This document shows, piece by piece, positions 1 through 9,046 of a stretch of 55,738 nucleotides of DNA. The position numbers and the translations under genes were made by a program. Numbering within the stretch: position 1 is the first letter of the stretch; the number at the start of each line of letters is the position of its first letter. Below the pieces are notes generated by a model that saw nothing but the letters and a program-made list of their open reading frames with translations, made no database searches and was not told where the DNA came from. This DNA comes from Planctomycetota bacterium (lineage in GTDB: Bacteria; Planctomycetota; UBA8742; UBA2392): assembly GCA_025993795.1 (NCBI GenBank), contig JAMQHL010000035.1:1-55738 (forward strand), written 5' to 3'.

Positions 1-42
1 AGCGAAGCGAGCGGCGGGACGGAGACGACGGTTGACCGTCAA

Positions 43-62
43 GGCCGGGTTACAGCCCGGCC
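43..62. repeat. Short palindrome at window start
   Basis: A 7-bp perfect stem (GGCCGGG / CCCGGCC) closes a six-base loop, just after a second small palindrome near positions 31-41 (ACGGT..ACCGT). Both lie in the non-coding stretch below the stop codon of the minus-strand M16 peptidase gene, next to a run of C residues and another hairpin (CCGCGC-AA-GCGCGG at 99-112). They may be a weak terminator for that gene or a small dispersed palindrome. No T-run follows on either strand. Nothing coding is seen in positions 1-114. Confidence 0.4.
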
Positions 63-114
63 AAAACCACTTGATAAATGGTGGGGAGTCCCCCCCCCGC
101 GCAAGCGCGGTTAA

Positions 115-1419
115 TCAGGCGCCTTGGGGTAGCAGTACGCTGGCTGCGTAGTTGGTTGGTACCAGCAGGTCGTTGATGCGTTCGTTGACCTCGTGGGCCG
201 TCACGCTTTGCAGCATCTCCGGGATGTCAAACAGTTCGCTGCGCTGGCCGATGCTGCCCAGGTACGCGTACGCGGTGCTCTCCGGGTCATTGAATGCGCG
301 CAGATAGCGCCCGAACACCTTGCGCCGCTTGCGCTCAATCGCACGCACGTCAATGCCGGCGCTGCGGGCCTCACGGATCAGCTTCAGCAACTCACGCTCC
401 AGCGCGGCGGGGTCGTTGGTTTCGCCGCCGATCACGGCGTAGCCGAAGCCTGATTCCGCCTGGTAGCCCGCGCCAAAGTCGGCGCTTACGAGGCGCAGGT
501 CGTACAGGCGCTCATAGGCTTCGCTTTCGCGGCTGAACATGGCGTCAAGGGCGATGGTGCTCACGAGATCGCGGCGTGTCAGCGCGTCGCCTTGTGGCAT
601 CACGGCATCTTTGAAGCCCATCAGCAGGCGCGGGCGCGAGATGAACATGCGGCGCTCGGCGCGGGGCTTGCCCACGGGCACAGGCTCAAGGGGACGCTCG
701 CGGGTGATGCCGGGCGGCGGTGTTGCGGGCGCCCACTTCGCGCTCAGGGCCTCGGCCAGCTTGAGCACTTGCGCGGGCTTGAAGTCGCCGGTGACCAGCA
801 GTGTCAGGTTGCTGGGGTGATAGAACGTGCCGTGGCAGAGCGCGAGCAACTCGGGCGTGACGGCGCTTACGGTCTCGGCTGTGCCGGCGATGTCGATGCG
901 AATCGGGTGCGCGGCGTACAGGCTTTCGAGCAATTGCTGAAAGCCGACCCAGCCGGCGTGGTCGCGGTACTGGTTGATTTCCTGGATGATGATGTCGCGC
1001 TCGGTATCTACGAGCTTGCGGTCAAAGTAGGGCGTGAGCGCAAGTTCAAGCAGCGTGTCGAGGTTGGCTTCAAAGCGCTCGGTGCATTCAAAGTAGTAGG
1101 CGGTCTGGGTGTGGCTGGTGTGGGCGTTGCAGTAGGCTCCGCGTTCGCTGAACACATCGCTGAGGTCGCCGTGGGACTTCTTGAACAACTGGTGCTCAAG
1201 GAAATGTGCGATGCCGTTGGGAACGACCACGCGCTTGCCGTCGCGAAACCAGGAGCTGTCAGTGCTGCCGTAGTCGGCAACCACAAACGCAACCTTCTTC
1301 GTGAAGCCCCGCCTCGGTGCGAACAACAGGCGCATGCCGCACGAAAGCATAGCCTCATGGCGGATCTCGCCGATTTCTTTGTCGCTGATCGCCTTCAGTT
1401 TGGGCGCGAGCTTGACCAT
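115..1419 (-). CDS. M16 family zinc metallopeptidase (YmfH/PqqF-like)
   Basis: Predicted zinc-dependent endopeptidase of the M16 (insulinase/pitrilysin) family, 434 residues, one N- plus C-half as in processing-peptidase-type subunits. The inverted zinc motif HxxEH is at residues 72-76 (HFLEH), and the downstream glutamate expected about 70 residues later is present (E140/E147, in ERDIIIQEI). No signal peptide is visible, so it is probably cytoplasmic. Its ATG overlaps the stop of the upstream SagB-type gene (TAATG), so the two are translationally coupled and very likely act together. M16 enzymes are known to process peptides in PQQ (PqqF) and subtilosin (AlbF) biosynthesis. The coupling here suggests peptide processing, but no precursor peptide or YcaO gene is in view. 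Family assignment is secure; the substrate is unknown. Confidence 0.9.
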   Translation of the reverse strand: MVKLAPKLKAISDKEIGEIRHEAMLSCGMRLLFAPRRGFTKKVAFVVADYGSTDSSWFRDGKRVVVPNGIAHFLEHQLFKKSHGDLSDVFSERGAYCNAHTSHTQTAYYFECTERFEANLDTLLELALTPYFDRKLVDTERDIIIQEINQYRDHAGWVGFQQLLESLYAAHPIRIDIAGTAETVSAVTPELLALCHGTFYHPSNLTLLVTGDFKPAQVLKLAEALSAKWAPATPPPGITRERPLEPVPVGKPRAERRMFISRPRLLMGFKDAVMPQGDALTRRDLVSTIALDAMFSRESEAYERLYDLRLVSADFGAGYQAESGFGYAVIGGETNDPAALERELLKLIREARSAGIDVRAIERKRRKVFGRYLRAFNDPESTAYAYLGSIGQRSELFDIPEMLQSVTAHEVNERINDLLVPTNYAASVLLPQGA

Positions 1420-2960
1420 TACTCAACCGGCTTTCCGAGGCAGGTGATGTACACGCACAATTCCTTCTCAGGAATTGCCAGCAATTCATTCACTTCATCG
1501 TCAAAGAACCCGCCAATGCCGCTGACGCCCAGACCAAGCTTGATGGCCGCCACGTTCAGGCGCTGTCCCAGGTGCCCGGCGTCAAGATGCAGGTAGCGGT
1601 ATGCTCGGCTGCCGTAGCGCTCGGTTGCTGCTTCAAGGTCAGCGGTATGGATGATCACGGCGCCGGCGTCGCGGGCGAGTTCTTGCCCCAGGCACAGGTG
1701 AAAGATCTCGCGAGTGACGTCGCCGGGGCGCACTTTCAGCAGCTCCATGAAACCGGCTGCGAAGTAGTACACGCCGGGATCAAGGCCGTCGATCTTGTTC
1801 ACCACCACGAACGTTTCAAGCAAGCCGGTGTCAAAGAAGCGCGGCATAAGGTCCGGCCCCTGTTTCAGGTCGGACCGGTAAGAGAATGCCAGCAGGTCAG
1901 ACAGCTCGGGCAGCGTCAGCGGTTTGCCCGTGAACTGGCGCGTGCTGCGGCGGCGCAGGATGGCGATTTCGATCTGCTCAGCGACGTCGGTTACGGGCTT
2001 TAGTTTCACGCCCTCGGCAAACTCGTACTTGGGGTTCACAAGAAACGGCTCGGCGCTGTGGTTGCCTTGTGCCGCGGCGAGCTTGCTGACGTCGTCACGC
2101 AGAATCGCACCGGCGTAGTGCACGTTCAGGATGGCGTCTTTGCCGGCACTGCCGTCGTGTTCGGTGCTGGGGCGGGCGGATGCACCGGCTCTCTGCTCGG
2201 GGGACTTGGCGAGGTCGTAGAGCGGAAACACGCCGAGCACGCCCTCTTTCTCTTCGGGAATCGCCAGCAGCTCGGCGACTTCGTGGTCAACGAACCCGCC
2301 CACGGCGGTCAGGCCCACGCCCATGCGCGGCGCGATGATGTCGAAGTTGCCCAGCACGTGGCCGGTGTCCAGCAGACAGCGGCGGTAGGCGCGCTCGCCG
2401 TAGCGCCACGCGCTGCGCCAGAAAACCGCGGTCGCAACCAGCGCAACGTCGGCGTGGCCAACGACGGAGTCATTGAAACAGGCGCGGGACAGGCGCTCGA
2501 AGGTCTGGTCGCCGGACGGCGCAAGGCCCCTGGGATACACCTCGACCAGGGCGTGGTCGCGCACGTGGTAATAGTAGATGCCGTCGGGGATATCGGCGTG
2601 ATCCCGCACCAGCAGGTACAGGTCCGTTGGGTACAGCGCGCCCGCAGAAGGCGCGGCCCGAAAGTACATCTGCTGGTCGCCGCTGACGGCAATCGCCGTC
2701 ACGCCGTTGGTGGCAAACAGAATGCGTGACAGCGCCGGCAGGCTTAGCGTGCCGTTGGGGTCGTGCAGTGCTGCTTCGGCTTGCCAGTTCTCGTTCTCGT
2801 TGGCTGGCAGAAAGGGGCGCAGCTCGATGCGTTCAGCCCCGGCGTAGTCTTTGAACTGGGCGGGCGGGTGGTTCCAGTCGATGTGGTGGCCCTGCCCGAT
2901 CGTTGCCGGGTGGTACTTGGTCTGCTGGTGGTACACGGATGCAACAGTCTGGCGCGTCAT
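1419..2960 (-). CDS. SagB-type FMN oxidoreductase with two nitroreductase-like domains
   Basis: 513 residues holding two nitroreductase/SagB-like domains in tandem, roughly residues 65-265 and 325-505. The first has the FMN-binding signature RAAPSAGALYP. The second opens with the usual RRRSTRQF-type motif but its PSAG-equivalent is degenerate (RFFDTGLLET), suggesting one competent and one partner domain folding as an intramolecular pseudo-dimer. Both halves carry the family-like GVYYY/GIYYYH segment and a C-terminal VGGFVDHEV / IGGFFDDEV motif, which shows the internal duplication. SagB enzymes oxidise azolines to azoles in thiazole/oxazole-modified peptides; stand-alone homologues have unknown substrates. 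The start at 2960 has AAGG upstream; an earlier in-frame ATG at 3020 is less likely. It is coupled to the following M16 peptidase gene. Confidence 0.88.
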   Translation of the reverse strand: MTRQTVASVYHQQTKYHPATIGQGHHIDWNHPPAQFKDYAGAERIELRPFLPANENENWQAEAALHDPNGTLSLPALSRILFATNGVTAIAVSGDQQMYFRAAPSAGALYPTDLYLLVRDHADIPDGIYYYHVRDHALVEVYPRGLAPSGDQTFERLSRACFNDSVVGHADVALVATAVFWRSAWRYGERAYRRCLLDTGHVLGNFDIIAPRMGVGLTAVGGFVDHEVAELLAIPEEKEGVLGVFPLYDLAKSPEQRAGASARPSTEHDGSAGKDAILNVHYAGAILRDDVSKLAAAQGNHSAEPFLVNPKYEFAEGVKLKPVTDVAEQIEIAILRRRSTRQFTGKPLTLPELSDLLAFSYRSDLKQGPDLMPRFFDTGLLETFVVVNKIDGLDPGVYYFAAGFMELLKVRPGDVTREIFHLCLGQELARDAGAVIIHTADLEAATERYGSRAYRYLHLDAGHLGQRLNVAAIKLGLGVSGIGGFFDDEVNELLAIPEKELCVYITCLGKPVE

Positions 2961-3115
2961 GGCAGCCTTATAACAAACCGAACGGCCCATTTTTCGCCGC
3001 AAAAACCCCGCCGCGGACAAGTTTCCGGCGCGCCTGCGAGGGAACAGGCAATAACCGCGTTACAAAGCGGCCCTTCGCGCGTATTACATATAGACACTCA
3101 ACAGGAGGACAAGCC

Positions 3116-3931
3116 ATGACCAAGTGGATTGCCGCACTGGTTGCGATTTTTGCTGCCGGCATTTGCGGCGCGTTTCTGGTTCCGCAGGCAGAGGCCCAGC
3201 GGGCATTGGCGGCCGAGGCTGCTGAACCGGCAACCCATGCGCCGGAAGACGACTTCGTGCAGATGCGCCCGGGCGCGCGGCCCGAAATGCCGCCGCACGG
3301 CATGCCGGGCACATGGCAGATCGCCGAGACCAAGCGCGAGACGCTGCTGCTCAACACCGCAACCGGCGAGACGTACCGCCTGGAAGGCCTGGAAGGCAAG
3401 CTGCGCTGGACGCCGATTCCGCGCCCCGGCATGGATCGCCCGGGTATGGACCGCCCTGACCGGCCCGATCGACCGGGGGCCGATCGCCCCGACAAGCCGG
3501 CGCCGCGCCCGAATGCTGAGCGTGTGGAAGAAGAGATCCGCAAGCTGAAAGAGAAGCTGCGGGACGCAACCGACGAGCAGCGCAAGCGCATCGAAGAGCG
3601 CATCAAAGAACTGCGCGAGCAGATGCGCCGCGGCGATGAAGACCGTCCAGCCGACCCCCGCCGCCCCGAACCGCCGCGCGGCGACCGCGAACGCGAACGC
3701 GAGCGCGCCCCGGAAGGCGGCCGAGGGGACGATCGCCGTGCGACCGACAGGCAGATGGCAGAGATTGAGGGTGCAATCAAGCGCCTGCAACGCGAACTGG
3801 ACGAGATTGAGGAAGCCATGGACGACGCGAACAAAGAAAAACGGGCAAGACTGCGCGAACGCGCCAACGAGGTTGAGCGGGAGATCGAACAGCTCGAAGC
3901 CGAGCTGGGCAGGCTGCGCAAGCGCGATTGA
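3116..3931 (+). CDS. Secreted Pro/Arg/Glu-rich coiled-coil protein
   Basis: 271 residues with a perfect AGGAGG ribosome-binding site 7 bases before the ATG. An N-terminal signal peptide (TKWIAALVAIFAAGICGAFL) ends near residue 27 (AEAQ). After it come an acidic linker, a short globular stretch (about 60-95), a low-complexity PGMDRP/DRPDRP repeat, and two long charged coiled-coil segments (about 125-165 and 215-270) separated by an Arg/Pro/Glu-rich spacer. No enzyme motif is seen. The design suggests a periplasmic structural or scaffold protein. It is divergent from the SagB gene, and a strong hairpin follows its stop. Function unknown; the secreted coiled-coil description is directly visible. 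Confidence 0.8.
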   Translation: MTKWIAALVAIFAAGICGAFLVPQAEAQRALAAEAAEPATHAPEDDFVQMRPGARPEMPPHGMPGTWQIAETKRETLLLNTATGETYRLEGLEGKLRWTPIPRPGMDRPGMDRPDRPDRPGADRPDKPAPRPNAERVEEEIRKLKEKLRDATDEQRKRIEERIKELREQMRRGDEDRPADPRRPEPPRGDRERERERAPEGGRGDDRRATDRQMAEIEGAIKRLQRELDEIEEAMDDANKEKRARLRERANEVEREIEQLEAELGRLRKRD

Positions 3932-3948
3932 AGCATCGCAGGCCGCGA

Positions 3949-3975
3949 CGGGGACAGGGCATATGCCTGTCCCCG
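3949..3975 (+). terminator. Palindromic hairpin, probable terminator
   Basis: A 10-bp perfect stem (CGGGGACAGG / CCTGTCCCCG) surrounds a GCATATG-like centre, 17 bases after the preceding stop codon and before CTTTCG. Its position suits transcription termination, but the U-tract is weak. The near-perfect palindrome could also be one of the dispersed palindromic repeats seen elsewhere in this window. Confidence 0.55.
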
Positions 3976-4029
3976 CTTTCGTTGGACTGCTAGACTTGCG
4001 GCCCCTGCAACACTCCCCGTGGACGCACC

Positions 4030-4833
4030 ATGCGACGCCTGTTGATCGCACTGCCTTTGCTGCTCGGGGCTTGCGCGGGCACATCCAAGCCGCAAGACAC
4101 GCCACAACCCGCACCCGCCGAGGCCAGCGCCGACAGGCTCTCGCCCAGGCAGGCCTATGAAGAGGCAATCCGGCTTCGCGACAGCAACGAACTGACAAAG
4201 GCCGAGGCGCACCTGTACTCGGCTGCGCGGCGCGGCTATTCCGAAGCGCAGTATGAGCTTGCGATCTGGCTGTTCACGGCCCGCAATGGCCGCGAAGACG
4301 AGGCCGAGGGCGCGCAATGGATGGAGAAGGCGGCGGGCGCCGGCCACGCGGGTGCGCGGCGACTGATCTGGCAGTTGTACCTGCTCGGGCAGGGTGTTGA
4401 GCAAAGCAACGAACGCGCCTTCGACTGGCTGAAGATCGCAGCCGAAGGCGGCGACGCGGAAGTGCTGTATCACCTGGGCCTGGCGTATTTTGAAGGCATC
4501 GGCACGGCGCGCGACCCGGTCAAGGCGGCAGAGCAGTTCTTGTCGGCGGCGGACAAGGGCCACGGCGGCGCGTGCTACTACCTGGGCGTGATGCACCTCG
4601 ATGGCGTGGGCGTGCAGAAGAACGAGCAGGATGCGTTCGCATGGTTCGCCACAGGCGCCGGGTTCAAGCACCCGGCGTGCTATCTGGGCATGGGCGACTG
4701 CTACCGCGACGGCCGGGGCGTAGAACGAAGCGTAAAGAAAGCCCGCGACTGGTACACGCTGGTGCTGTTAGCCACAGAAGACGGCGACCTGCTCGACGCA
4801 GCCACGAACCGCCTGGCCGACCTGGGCCCATAG
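4030..4833 (+). CDS. Sel1-repeat (TPR-like) lipoprotein
   Basis: 267 residues. The N-terminus is a lipoprotein signal (MRRLLIALPLLLGACAG, lipobox LGAC with Cys15), so the protein is probably anchored in a membrane of the envelope. From about residue 40 onward it is built of Sel1-like alpha-alpha repeats, recognisable by A-x-x-x-G-x-x-x-A spacing and the GxGVxx and YxxGxG turns (for example YLLGQGVEQS, YFEGIGTARD, HLDGVGVQKN, YRDGRGVERS). Sel1 proteins act as protein-interaction scaffolds. No catalytic residues are expected. It stands alone between the coiled-coil protein and the beta-helix protein. Partner unknown. Confidence 0.9.
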   Translation: MRRLLIALPLLLGACAGTSKPQDTPQPAPAEASADRLSPRQAYEEAIRLRDSNELTKAEAHLYSAARRGYSEAQYELAIWLFTARNGREDEAEGAQWMEKAAGAGHAGARRLIWQLYLLGQGVEQSNERAFDWLKIAAEGGDAEVLYHLGLAYFEGIGTARDPVKAAEQFLSAADKGHGGACYYLGVMHLDGVGVQKNEQDAFAWFATGAGFKHPACYLGMGDCYRDGRGVERSVKKARDWYTLVLLATEDGDLLDAATNRLADLGP

Positions 4834-5108
4834 CAACCGAACCAAGGCGCCCAACCGACCAAAGAGAACAGGAGCCCAAAGCGCCAGCGACGGGCATGCG
4901 GGCAGTTGCATGACCACCAGCTTCAGGCCAGGCCCATCTGGCGGGACATGGTGTTCTTCCCGGCGAGGTAGCGCTTCGTCTTTCCTGCGGCCTCTGCATC
5001 ACGTGATGATCATCAGGCGGGGGCGCCACATGGGGGCGCGGACCTTGTGGGTTTTCATGCACACGAAGCGTTCCTATCATGCGCGCTTCCACTCATTCGA
5101 GGAACCGT

Positions 5109-6410
5109 ATGCGCCTGATTATCCTGATCGCGGCTATTGTCGCTCTGCCGTTGTCGGCAGCGACTGTCACAGTCACCAATCTCAATGACGCCGGTGCCGG
5201 CTCATTGCGAGACGCTGTTTCATCGGCCTCCACGGGCGATGACATCGTATTCGACAGTTCGCTTGGGGGCGGAACGGTAACACTGACAACGGGCGAGATC
5301 GCGACGGGCGCAAAAGCCCTGACCATCACTGGCCTGACCGACGCCGGCGGCAAGCCGAACCTGACCATCAGCGGCAATGATGCCAGTCGCATCCTCGATG
5401 CAGGTGACAATCTCAGCGTCAGCAACCTGCGCTTCATGGACGGCAACGCGGGATTGAGCAGGGGCGGCGCTATCAGAAACAACGGGCCGTCGTCAATCAG
5501 CTGCAACAACTGCGTATTTGAAAGCAATCGCACGACAGGAGATCAAAGTGGTGCGCTGGACGGCGATATTTCCAACCTGACCGACTGCAGTTTCATCAGC
5601 AACTCGACTCCGATGAACTGGGCTGGGGGTGCAGTTTCGCTCATCGGTAGTGCTTCTTCGACGACAACCATACTGCGCTGCACCTTCAGCGGGAACTCCA
5701 GCGGCCGCGGTGGCGCCATATACGTCGAAGGAAGCGGCACACGCACAATCAACATCACAAACAGCACCTTCTCGGGAAATCAGGCAATGGCGACGGCCAG
5801 TGGCGGCGGCGGTGCGATTGCGGTCGACACCGATGGCACTGTCACGGTAAACGCCACGCATAGCACATTCAGTGGAAACACTTCGGCGCTCACCACGGAC
5901 GGACAGTGCGTGTGGTTGAGGGCCAATAACTCCATCGGGCCCGCAACGGCGCAGTTCATGGCCGCCAGCAGCATTTTCACCGACTCCAGCGTCGACGTCA
6001 TGTTTGCCCCAGGCGGAGGCGGCGGAACCGAAATCTTCACCTCGGCCGACTTCAACGTCTGCAGTGATGCGCCAGCGTGGATGACCGGCGCCGCTGACCA
6101 GACGACCACCGACCCCCTGCTTGCGGCACTGGCCGACAACGGCGGGCTGACCCAGACTCACGCGATCACTGCCAGCAGCCCCGCCTACAATGCGGGCAAC
6201 CCCGCGGGCTCTGTCACCACGGACCAGCGGACACTGAACCGCGACGCCACCCCGGACGCTGGCTCGTTCGAAGTACAGCCCACCAGCAGCGGCGGCGGTG
6301 GCGGAGGTGATGACGATGAAAGCTGCTCAACGGGCGGGCACCAGACCTGGCTCTGGCTGATGATTCTAGGCCTTGTTGCCGCCGCAGTACTCAGGCCGCG
6401 ACGGATTTAG
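5109..6410 (+). CDS. Surface beta-helix (choice-of-anchor Q-like) protein with CxxG C-terminal tail
   Basis: 433 residues. The ATG at 5109 is preferred over 5079 because it begins the signal peptide (MRLIILIAAIVALPLSAA) and has GAGGA six bases upstream. The start of the mature protein (VTNLNDAGAGSLRDAV) and the repeated Gly/Asn/Ser/Thr-rich rungs (CTFSGNSS, STFSGNQA, STFSGNTS) are typical of right-handed parallel beta-helix proteins related to polymorphic outer-membrane/CSLREA proteins. The last 45 residues are a Gly linker, the motif CSTG, a hydrophobic segment (WLWLMILGLVAAAVL) and RPRRI, like a C-terminal protein-sorting signal. The same arrangement ends two other proteins here. Probably exported and surface-anchored; ligand unknown. 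Confidence 0.85.
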   Translation: MRLIILIAAIVALPLSAATVTVTNLNDAGAGSLRDAVSSASTGDDIVFDSSLGGGTVTLTTGEIATGAKALTITGLTDAGGKPNLTISGNDASRILDAGDNLSVSNLRFMDGNAGLSRGGAIRNNGPSSISCNNCVFESNRTTGDQSGALDGDISNLTDCSFISNSTPMNWAGGAVSLIGSASSTTTILRCTFSGNSSGRGGAIYVEGSGTRTINITNSTFSGNQAMATASGGGGAIAVDTDGTVTVNATHSTFSGNTSALTTDGQCVWLRANNSIGPATAQFMAASSIFTDSSVDVMFAPGGGGGTEIFTSADFNVCSDAPAWMTGAADQTTTDPLLAALADNGGLTQTHAITASSPAYNAGNPAGSVTTDQRTLNRDATPDAGSFEVQPTSSGGGGGGDDDESCSTGGHQTWLWLMILGLVAAAVLRPRRI

Positions 6411-6657
6411 ATCGGCTGGGCTGCGTGTTTGCCGGCGCGGCGGCAAACAGGGCTCCAGGTTGCCGTAGCGCCGCATAGGCTCGACCAGGCTGGCAGGCAC
6501 AGGCAGCGCCCGCCGGGCGGAGAAGCCTTGGGGCTGGTCACGCGCAGCGGGGCGGAACTTGCAGCGCCTTCACGATCCGTGGCGGTCTCCAAGCGGACGC
6601 CATCAAGCTACAACACGCCGCGACACAACCGGACGCTGGTGGTGAAGCACAGCCGGG

Positions 6658-7668
6658 CTAGCCGCGGGCGCCGCCTCTTACTTCTTTGGGGCCGGATTCT
6701 TTCAACTGCTTCAGCAGGTCTTTCTGCTGGTCGGTCAGGTCTTCGGGCAGGGCGTACCTGATTACTGCGTACAGGTCGCCGCGTGAGCCGTCTTCGCGCC
6801 GCAGCCCCAGTTTGCGCAGGCGAAGCTTGTCGCCGCTTCGGGTGCCGGCTGGCACGCTTAGTGTGACGGTGCCGTCCAGCGTGCGCAGGTCGACCCTGGC
6901 GCCTTCGATTGCTTCCCAGGGCGCGACCGGCACGTCGGCGAACACGTTGGCGCCTTCGACTCGGTAGATGTCGTCGCCCGCCAGGCGCAGTGTCAGGTAC
7001 AGGTCGCCGGTTCCCCCGCCGCCCTGGCCGGGGTCGCCCAAGCCGCGCAGGCGCAGTGTCATGCCATCGTGGAGTTCTTTGGGTATCTTCAAGTCAATCG
7101 TTTTGCGGCCTCGCACGCGGCCAAGGCCGGCGCATGCCGGGCAGGCGTGGCGCTCGTCCAGTACGCCGCTGCCGCCGCACATCTCGCAGTCCTGGACGGT
7201 AGCGAGGCTGAACTCGCGGCTGCCGCCCTTGATTGCGTCGCTGACGGTCATGTTCAGTTCGGCCCGTGAATCTGCACCCCGGGTGGCCCGCGCGCGGCCT
7301 CGGGCGCGGGTGCGCATTTCGTCGCCGAACATGCTGGCAAAGAAGTCAGAGAACCCGCTGCCGCCGAACAGGTCTTCGAACTCGCCGGGGTCCATGCCGC
7401 GCCACTGGCTGCCGCCGGGGGGCGTGAAGTCCTGCCCGTGCTGCCACTGCTGGCCAAAGCGGTCGTACTTGGCGCGCTTTTCGGGGTCCGTCAGAACCTC
7501 CTGGGCTTCGTTGATGCGTTTGAACTTCTCTTCTGCGGCGGCGCGGTCGGCGTCTTTGTGGCGGTCGGGGTGCCACTTCATCGCCAGTTTGCGATAGGCC
7601 TTCTTGATGTCGTCAATGCTGGCGTCGCGCTTGACGCCAAGGATTTCGTAGTAGTCCTGGAATTTCAT
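6658..7668 (-). CDS. DnaJ-family co-chaperone with a half-size zinc region
   Basis: 336 residues. The J domain (1-70) has HPD at 33-35, needed to stimulate DnaK ATPase. A Gly/Phe-rich linker (about 83-116) follows. Canonical DnaJ then has four CxxCxGxG motifs; here there are only two, CEMCGGSG (161-168) and CPACAGLG (176-183), enough for one zinc. The C-terminal substrate-binding domain is complete (about 185-330, with [16 protein letters not shown]). It is therefore between type I DnaJ and zinc-free CbpA. No dnaK or grpE adjoins it. Cytoplasmic. It could be a specialised second J-protein. The family call is secure; the name dnaJ is withheld because of the altered zinc region. Confidence 0.9.
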   Translation of the reverse strand: MKFQDYYEILGVKRDASIDDIKKAYRKLAMKWHPDRHKDADRAAAEEKFKRINEAQEVLTDPEKRAKYDRFGQQWQHGQDFTPPGGSQWRGMDPGEFEDLFGGSGFSDFFASMFGDEMRTRARGRARATRGADSRAELNMTVSDAIKGGSREFSLATVQDCEMCGGSGVLDERHACPACAGLGRVRGRKTIDLKIPKELHDGMTLRLRGLGDPGQGGGGTGDLYLTLRLAGDDIYRVEGANVFADVPVAPWEAIEGARVDLRTLDGTVTLSVPAGTRSGDKLRLRKLGLRREDGSRGDLYAVIRYALPEDLTDQQKDLLKQLKESGPKEVRGGARG

Positions 7669-7811
7669 GGCTTTGGTTCCTGGCGGTTACTTTATCAACG
7701 TCTTTGGGCGGTGCGCACCTTCCCGGCCGGGCAAACCTCATCACCCCGTTCTGCAATCCTGTCGTGGACTGGCCCGCGCCGCTTTCTAAGCTCCCGGCAA
7801 AGGAGCCGATC

Positions 7812-8960
7812 ATGCTGATCAAGAACCGCGTTCTCACGCCCGGGCCCACCGCGCTGCTGCCCGAGGCCCAATTGGCACAAGCCGCCGCATCGATGCACCA
7901 CCGCACGGACGCCTTTATCCAGCTCTTTCGCAAGGTGCGCGGCGGGCTGAAGCAGTTGTTCAAGACCGAGCGCGACGTGCTGCTGTTTTCATCCAGCGGC
8001 AGCGGCGGCTTAGAGGCTTGCGTGGTCAACACCGTGCGCGAAGGCGATACCGTCATCTGCGTGAACGGCGGCAAGTTCGGCGAGCGCTGGATGAAGATGA
8101 ACAAGACCTACGGCGCCAACGTGATTGAGCTTGCCGTTGAGCACGGCAAGCCTGTGGAAGTCGCCGCCGTCGAGAAGACCCTGAAAGAGAACCCCGGCGC
8201 CCGGGCGTTGTTTGTCACCGGCAGCGAAAGCAGCACCGGCGCGCTGCACCCGGTGCAACAGATCAGCGAGCTTACGCGCAAGACCAACACGCTGCTGTGC
8301 GTGGACGCCATCACCTGGATCGGCGCCCACGATGTGCGCGTGGATGAATGGGGTCTCGACCTGGTGGTCTGCGGCAGCCAGAAGGCGATGGCCATGCCGC
8401 CGGGGCTCGCGTTCGTCAGCATCAGCGAGAAAGCCGAGCGCGTGATGGCCGAAAGCAAGGGAAACCGGCGCTTCTACTTTGACTTTGCGCGTGAAAAGAA
8501 AGCCCAAGCGACGGACCAAACGGCGTTTACGCCTGCAATCAGCCTGGTGGCTTCGTGCGCCGCGAGCCTGGAGTGGATACTGGAAACCACCGTCGATGGC
8601 ATGTGGCAGAACGCGAACCTGATCGCGAGCATGAGCCGCTCGGCGGTCAAGGCCATAGGTCTTGAGCTGTTGTCGCCGGCGCCCAGCGACAGCGTGACGG
8701 CGGTGCTGACGCCCGGAGGCATGGACAGCGGCGTGGTGATCAAGTCGCTGAAAAAGAAGTTCGGCGCGATCATCGCCAACGGGCAAGACCAGCTGCAGGG
8801 CAAGATCTTCCGGCTGGCGCACCTGGGATACTACGACTACCTGGACACGATGGGATTGCTGGCAGCACTTGAGGTCGTGCTGCAGGACGCGGGCATGAAG
8901 TTTGAAAGCGGCGCATCATTGAAAGCCGCCCAGGAAGAGTATCGGCGACTGACTGCTTAG
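7812..8960 (+). CDS. Class V PLP aminotransferase (serine-pyruvate / alanine-glyoxylate type), possible phosphoserine transaminase
   Basis: 382 residues. The ATG at 7812 has AAAGGAG nearby and begins the family-typical LIKNRVLTPGPT start. PLP-site landmarks: the pyridine-binding Asp165 (LLCVDAITW) and the Schiff-base lysine K191 in GSQKAM. The length and fold match small-domain class V aminotransferases such as alanine-glyoxylate aminotransferase. It precedes serA and DUF1015 in the same direction. In several bacteria a class V enzyme next to serA takes the place of serC, and Thermotoga has a similar pair. So conversion of 3-phosphohydroxypyruvate to phosphoserine is the likely role (inference). 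A serine-glyoxylate or alanine-glyoxylate activity remains possible. Confidence 0.85.
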   Translation: MLIKNRVLTPGPTALLPEAQLAQAAASMHHRTDAFIQLFRKVRGGLKQLFKTERDVLLFSSSGSGGLEACVVNTVREGDTVICVNGGKFGERWMKMNKTYGANVIELAVEHGKPVEVAAVEKTLKENPGARALFVTGSESSTGALHPVQQISELTRKTNTLLCVDAITWIGAHDVRVDEWGLDLVVCGSQKAMAMPPGLAFVSISEKAERVMAESKGNRRFYFDFAREKKAQATDQTAFTPAISLVASCAASLEWILETTVDGMWQNANLIASMSRSAVKAIGLELLSPAPSDSVTAVLTPGGMDSGVVIKSLKKKFGAIIANGQDQLQGKIFRLAHLGYYDYLDTMGLLAALEVVLQDAGMKFESGASLKAAQEEYRRLTA

Positions 8961-9046
8961 CGCCGCCAAGTCGCCAAGTCGCCAAGAGACGCCAAGGAAC
9001 TGCAAAGCAGGAACCGGATTCTGAGCTGGATGGGCTGGCCCGCGTC

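Noticed and set aside
592..1596. 334-codon plus-strand frame over the M16 gene
   Set aside because: Antisense to a gene with a complete zinc motif; composition is that of a shadow frame.
2968..4671. 567-codon minus-strand open frame opposite the coiled-coil and Sel1 genes
   Set aside because: It has Ser/Arg-rich low-complexity translation, mirrors two well-supported plus-strand genes with ribosome-binding sites and signal peptides, and shows no motif.
4834..5108. Short minus-strand frames such as MKTHKVRAPMWRP... and ...RYLAGKNTMSRQMGLA between the Sel1 and beta-helix genes
   Set aside because: Each is under 30 codons, in different frames broken by stops, without a ribosome-binding site; not supportable as genes.
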